Source: Oscillospiraceae bacterium
GTDB taxonomy: Bacteria > Bacillota > Clostridia > UBA1381
DNA: 10,126 nucleotides
Direction of reading: 5' to 3'
Assembly: GCA_022508725.1 (NCBI GenBank)
Contig: JAFLUR010000061.1
Location: 1 to 10,126, forward strand
Shown here one piece after another: positions 7,536 to 10,126 of this stretch; the stretch's first letter is position 1, and every line of letters starts with the position of its first letter. Position numbers and translations under genes: made by a program. The notes beneath the pieces were generated by a model. That model had not been told where the DNA came from. It saw only the letters and a program-made list of their open reading frames with translations, and did not search any database.

Positions 7536-7560
7536 AGCCGGAACATATTTCGTTCCGGCT
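7536..7560 (-). terminator. Perfect 9-bp-arm hairpin: BMC-operon terminator or DeoR operator
   Basis: AGCCGGAAC (7536-7544) and GTTCCGGCT (7552-7560) are perfect inverted copies around a 7-nt loop. On the minus strand the stem is followed by TTTATTATTTAT, a broken U tract. That fits a moderate terminator at the end of the BMC operon. Because it lies 30 bp before the DeoR start, it could instead, or also, be an operator for autoregulation. Confidence 0.6.
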
Positions 7561-7571
7561 GAAAATATTAC

Positions 7572-7672
7572 GGAAACACCGGAAAATCAAAAAAATAATT
7601 CAGAGCCTGTTCGGTATCCCGAGACCGTCGGTGCCGGATCATTTTTTGATATTTGATTTATTCAGTGTTTCC
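7572..7672. repeat. MITE-like segment with 8-bp terminal inverted repeats
   Basis: The 101-bp segment starts GGAAACAC and ends GTGTTTCC. Just inside, AATCAAA on the left matches TTTGATT on the right with a 1-nt offset. The interior can fold further. No clear target-site duplication is seen. It lies wholly within the PduT-DeoR spacer. It may be a small non-autonomous element, or simply a long hairpin in the 3' region of the BMC transcript. Confidence 0.35.
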
Positions 7673-7680
7673 TTATATCG

Positions 7681-8226
7681 TTACATTACCGAATCCCATA
7701 ATTCCGGATGCGGATTTGCGATAACTTCCGTATTGATAAGAACACCGGACCGTGCCGCAATTCTTGCGCCCGCCTCAACGGCTGCGTTTACATCAGCGAC
7801 CTCTCCCGTCATTGTGGCAAAGCATTTACCGCCCATGCCTCTCGCCACTCTTACCTCGATAAGCGAAATCATTGCCGCCTTAACAGCCGCGTCTGCCGCC
7901 TCGATTATGGATGACGCCGTAAATGTTTCGATAATGCCCAGCGCTTTCTTTTCCTTTACATCGACCACTCCGGCGATCGCCTCATAAACATTATCGCCGA
8001 GATTACCGATAACAAAGCTGTCGATCAGCGCGCCGTCCGCTTCCCTTTCCGCGCGGTCAACAGACGCCTGTATGGCGGACAGATCTCCGCCCACGATAGT
8101 CACATATTTACCCGGACATACCGAACCTGACTGTAACAGCTCTATTCCGGCGCTTTTAAGCATTTCATCCGTGACCCTGATGCCTTTGCTTACATTCTGT
8201 ACTTCCACCAATCCTATGGAGTTCAT
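7681..8226 (-). CDS. pduT: PduT-like tandem-BMC shell protein (BMC-T) with Fe-S pore cysteine
   Basis: The 181-aa protein consists of two BMC domains, about 3-85 (SIGLVEVQNVSKGI...VVGGDLSAI-type core) and 94-172 (KALGIIETFTASSIIEAADAAVKAA...ATMTGEVADVNAAVEA). It trimerises into a pseudohexameric tile of a microcompartment shell. Cys37 in GSVCPGK lines up with the cysteine of Salmonella PduT (TICPGK) that supplies three ligands to a [4Fe-4S] cluster at the trimer pore, and the end NPHPELWDSVM resembles PduT's PRPHESMW. The length is close to PduT (184). It follows the PduS-like gene by 16 nt, with GGAGG 10 nt before the ATG, and ends the visible BMC operon. PduS and PduT together suggest electron transfer through the shell. 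The shell fold is secure; the cluster is inferred from the conserved Cys. Confidence 0.93.
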   Translation of the reverse strand: MNSIGLVEVQNVSKGIRVTDEMLKSAGIELLQSGSVCPGKYVTIVGGDLSAIQASVDRAEREADGALIDSFVIGNLGDNVYEAIAGVVDVKEKKALGIIETFTASSIIEAADAAVKAAMISLIEVRVARGMGGKCFATMTGEVADVNAAVEAGARIAARSGVLINTEVIANPHPELWDSVM

Positions 8227-8242
8227 AGCCTAAAACCCTCCA

Positions 8243-9577
8243 TTACACTCTGTCAATAACCACAAATCTCTCGGTAACCGCCGACACAACACCGTTTACA
8301 CTTGCGTGCATTGTCGTACCGAGCGCGTCCGCCGGAGTCTGCGCAACTATCTTACCTGTTTTTACCTTATCTCCGACATTAACGGTCGGCTTTGCCGGTG
8401 CTCCCACATGCTGCGAGAAAGGAATATAAACCTTTTCCGGCTCAAAAACAACATTTCTTCTTTCAACGTGCGGCTTGACATATTTTCTTATTCCGAGTCT
8501 GTCTATAAGACGTGCGGAGGATACGAGTCTTGACGCTCTTTCGGGTCTTACCGCTTCCGGCGCCTTGTTGTTCGGGCGGCGAATTCTGTTCTTTGCCAGC
8601 TCGCCCTTTACGCCCATGGAAATAGCCTGCGGATTAAGTCCCTGCTGACATCCCATAACGGTGCAGACGCCGCAGCCGCAGCATAAAGCGGACTGCAAAA
8701 AGCTTTCGGTATCCTTCACCGCGCCGCTTGACGCCGCTCTGACCGTTTTATGTACCTTTATATCGTAACCGAGCAGATTTCTCGGGCATACATCGCTGCA
8801 CATACTGCACTGACAGCACGCCGCGCTTGCGCGTCTTAGCGTTACGCCCACGCTTGCACGCTTCATCTGAACGACCTTATGTGTTTCGGGGAAAATAAGA
8901 AGTCCTTTTGTTGTCTTTGTAACAACGTCATTCTCCAAATCCACGAGCTTACCCATCATCGGACCGCCGTTTATGACCGCCTTGTTTTTCAGATCGGTAT
9001 ATCCGCATTTTGCGAGGACTTCGGAAATTTTCATTCCGACGGGAGCTTTTACGGTTATGTCCTCCTTTGTATCGCCGCCGATCGTGATATACTTATCGAC
9101 AACCGGCTGTTTTTTATTCACGGCTTTGTAAATATTATGTACCGTTTCGACGTTTATAACCATTACCCCGACCATAATCGGAATACTGCCCTCGGGAATT
9201 ATCTTGCCTGTTGTTTCGTAAGTAAGAACAACCTCATCGCCTGCCGGATAGATATCCGGAATTTCCTTTATTTTAACCTTACCGGTTAATTTCTTTACAA
9301 TTTTCTCATCCAAAAGGTGCATATTTTTGCCTTTTATGCCTATAACAGCCTCATCCGCACCCAATGTATCAACGAGCAGCTGCAAAGTATCCGTAAGTTC
9401 TTCGAGATGGTGTTCCAAAATGTGATGATCAACCATCATAAGCGGTTCACATTCCGCCGCATTGACCACGATCTGCTTAACGCCGGCGGCAAGCTTTTTG
9501 TGAGTCGGAAAGCCCGCGCCTCCGGCACCGACAATACCTGCCTCATATACAATCTGCTGAAGCTCTGTCAAATTCAT
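8243..9577 (-). CDS. pduS: PduS/RnfC-like flavo-iron-sulfur reductase of a microcompartment
   Basis: The 444-aa protein matches PduS (about 450 aa), a membrane-free relative of RnfC and NuoF. The order is: a glycine-rich GAGGAGFPTHKK motif (17-28) for flavin/NAD(H) binding, VVNAAECEP (37-45), an SLBB-like region near 165-210, two four-iron cluster motifs CCQCSMCSDVCP (254-265) and CCGCGVC...C (299-310), and a C-terminal barrel-sandwich segment (about 385-444, VNVGDKVKTGKIVAQ). Salmonella PduS binds FMN and two [4Fe-4S] clusters and reduces cobalamin; in loci without a B12 enzyme relatives may instead recycle NADH or feed electrons to other acceptors. The start has AAGGA 7 nt before the ATG. 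Its neighbours, a vertex protein and a PduT-like protein, support microcompartment association. The substrate of this copy is not known. Confidence 0.92.
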   Translation of the reverse strand: MNLTELQQIVYEAGIVGAGGAGFPTHKKLAAGVKQIVVNAAECEPLMMVDHHILEHHLEELTDTLQLLVDTLGADEAVIGIKGKNMHLLDEKIVKKLTGKVKIKEIPDIYPAGDEVVLTYETTGKIIPEGSIPIMVGVMVINVETVHNIYKAVNKKQPVVDKYITIGGDTKEDITVKAPVGMKISEVLAKCGYTDLKNKAVINGGPMMGKLVDLENDVVTKTTKGLLIFPETHKVVQMKRASVGVTLRRASAACCQCSMCSDVCPRNLLGYDIKVHKTVRAASSGAVKDTESFLQSALCCGCGVCTVMGCQQGLNPQAISMGVKGELAKNRIRRPNNKAPEAVRPERASRLVSSARLIDRLGIRKYVKPHVERRNVVFEPEKVYIPFSQHVGAPAKPTVNVGDKVKTGKIVAQTPADALGTTMHASVNGVVSAVTERFVVIDRV

Positions 9578-9599
9578 CTGTGAATCCTTCCTTTCGCTG

Positions 9600-9860
9600 T
9601 TACCCCTGTTTTTCGTCTATAATACCGACGATCGCCGCATCCACAGGCGAGTTATGATTATCAAGAGCAAGTCTTGCGCCGCTTCCCGTTGTAACAAGAA
9701 CCTTCTCTCCTATGCCCGCGCCGACACAATCGACCGCAACAAGGAATTTGTCTACCGGTTCACCGTTCTCAATATGTTGTACCAGCATAAATTTATATCC
9801 CACAAGCGCTTCATGCTTGCTTGTTGATATAACGCTGCCGTATACCGTTCCCATAATCAT
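9600..9860 (-). CDS. pduN: EutN/PduN/CcmL-type pentameric vertex protein (BMC-P)
   Basis: The 86-aa protein is a microcompartment vertex protein that forms pentamers closing the corners of the shell. It shows the family pattern MGTVYGSVISTSKHEALVG, then KFLVAVDCVGAGIGEKVLVTTGSGAR, then SPVDAAIVGIID; the VD.VGAG.GE.VL...GS.AR core is diagnostic. The length matches EutN and PduN (about 90). Starts at TTG 9869, ATG 9860 and ATG 9854 are possible; ATG 9860 is preferred because AAGG lies 9 nt upstream, overlapping the stop region of the PduL gene. The tight 11-nt gap to PduL suggests translational coupling. The symbol is given by similarity and operon context; eutN would serve equally well. Confidence 0.9.
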   Translation of the reverse strand: MIMGTVYGSVISTSKHEALVGYKFMLVQHIENGEPVDKFLVAVDCVGAGIGEKVLVTTGSGARLALDNHNSPVDAAIVGIIDEKQG

Positions 9861-9871
9861 AATTATCAACC

Positions 9872-10126
9872 TTATTTTCCAATAATTCTGATTTTGTCAC
9901 CGTTTTTGATACCCGATGCGTTTGCATCATCGGTATCTATATGCATTTCGGTATCAAAATCCGACCGTACCCTTACCTGAACATTGTAATAACGCGTAGG
10001 CTTTTGTGTTTCTATCTCAACATCGACCTCATCATTATCCTTTATGCCCAATCTTGCGGCATCCTCGGGAGTCATATGAATATGTCTGTTGGCGATAATG
10101 CAGCCTTCATTCAAAAATACCGAGCC
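9872..10126 (-). CDS. pduL: PduL-type phosphate acyltransferase, C-terminal part (truncated by window)
   Basis: The visible 84 residues form the second PduL domain: GSVFLNEGCIIANRHIHMTPEDA, then LGIKDNDEVDVEI, then VRVRSDFDTEMHIDTDDANASGI and the end KIRIIGK. PduL converts acyl-CoA and phosphate to acyl-phosphate and CoA inside microcompartments, which recycles CoA and allows ATP formation. HIHM contributes zinc-binding histidines, and the later H in EMHID probably does too. The frame stays open through base 10126, so the gene continues beyond the window. An apparent start at 10114 is a TTG inside the gene and is not the real start, because the upstream residues GSVF also match the family. 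The N-terminal domain, and any encapsulation peptide, are out of view. It is the first visible gene of the BMC operon. Confidence 0.92.
   Translation of the reverse strand, partial: GSVFLNEGCIIANRHIHMTPEDAARLGIKDNDEVDVEIETQKPTRYYNVQVRVRSDFDTEMHIDTDDANASGIKNGDKIRIIGK

Noticed and set aside
7621..7650. Riboswitch-like GCACCGACGGT bases in the PduT-DeoR spacer
   Set aside because: The short resemblance to conserved FMN-riboswitch bases is not backed by the other conserved stems, and it lies between genes unrelated to flavin synthesis.
7631..7987. A 118-codon plus-strand frame opposite the PduT-like gene
   Set aside because: It is an alanine-, threonine- and serine-rich shadow of the BMC coding sequence on the other strand.

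Overview
The window looks like a chromosomal segment from a low-to-mid GC Clostridia-type Firmicute, probably an anaerobic gut lineage. This rests on the long Gram-positive form of S12 (140 aa, with the insertion that moves the KKPNS lysines to 56/57), an L7Ae/YbxF-like gene directly in front of rpsL, consistent AGGAGG-type Shine-Dalgarno sites, a consensus sigma-A promoter, and bacterial microcompartment (BMC) genes of the type found in anaerobic gut Clostridia. The species cannot be named from the sequence alone.

Layout. Positions 1-1525 are on the + strand: the last 37 codons of a probable LysR-type regulator, then a short NfeD-like membrane protein and an SPFH/stomatin-like protein, a classic membrane-quality or microdomain pair. 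They run towards a 250-bp convergent gap (1526-1775) holding two intrinsic terminators and an AT-rich palindrome. Everything from 1776 to the end is on the - strand. Read in its own direction, 6626 down to 1690 is the str operon: a TTGACA-18-TATAAT promoter, an L7Ae/YbxF-like RNA-binding protein, rpsL, rpsG, fusA and tuf, then a strong terminator. The spacers between its genes carry hairpins that may tune stoichiometry. rpoB/rpoC, often just upstream of this cluster in Firmicutes, are not there.

From 10126 down to 7681 lies the 3' part of a BMC operon: the C-terminal part of a PduL-type phosphotransacylase, an EutN/PduN-type pentameric vertex protein, a PduS/RnfC-like flavo-iron-sulfur reductase and a PduT-type tandem-BMC shell protein with the pore cysteine for an Fe-S cluster. 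Gaps of 11-22 nt suggest one transcript. PduL conserves acyl-CoA energy as acyl-phosphate, EutN/PduN caps the shell, and PduS and PduT together could move electrons or service redox cofactors across the shell. The signature enzyme that would define the substrate lies outside the window.

Between the BMC operon and the str operon sits a DeoR-family repressor (6739-7506), plausibly the sugar-responsive regulator of the BMC locus. It is preceded by a 174-bp spacer with a perfect 9-bp-arm hairpin and a ~101-bp segment bounded by 8-bp inverted repeats that resembles a small MITE-like element. No tRNA, rRNA, CRISPR array or intact insertion sequence was seen, and no gene-free stretch exceeds 300 bp.
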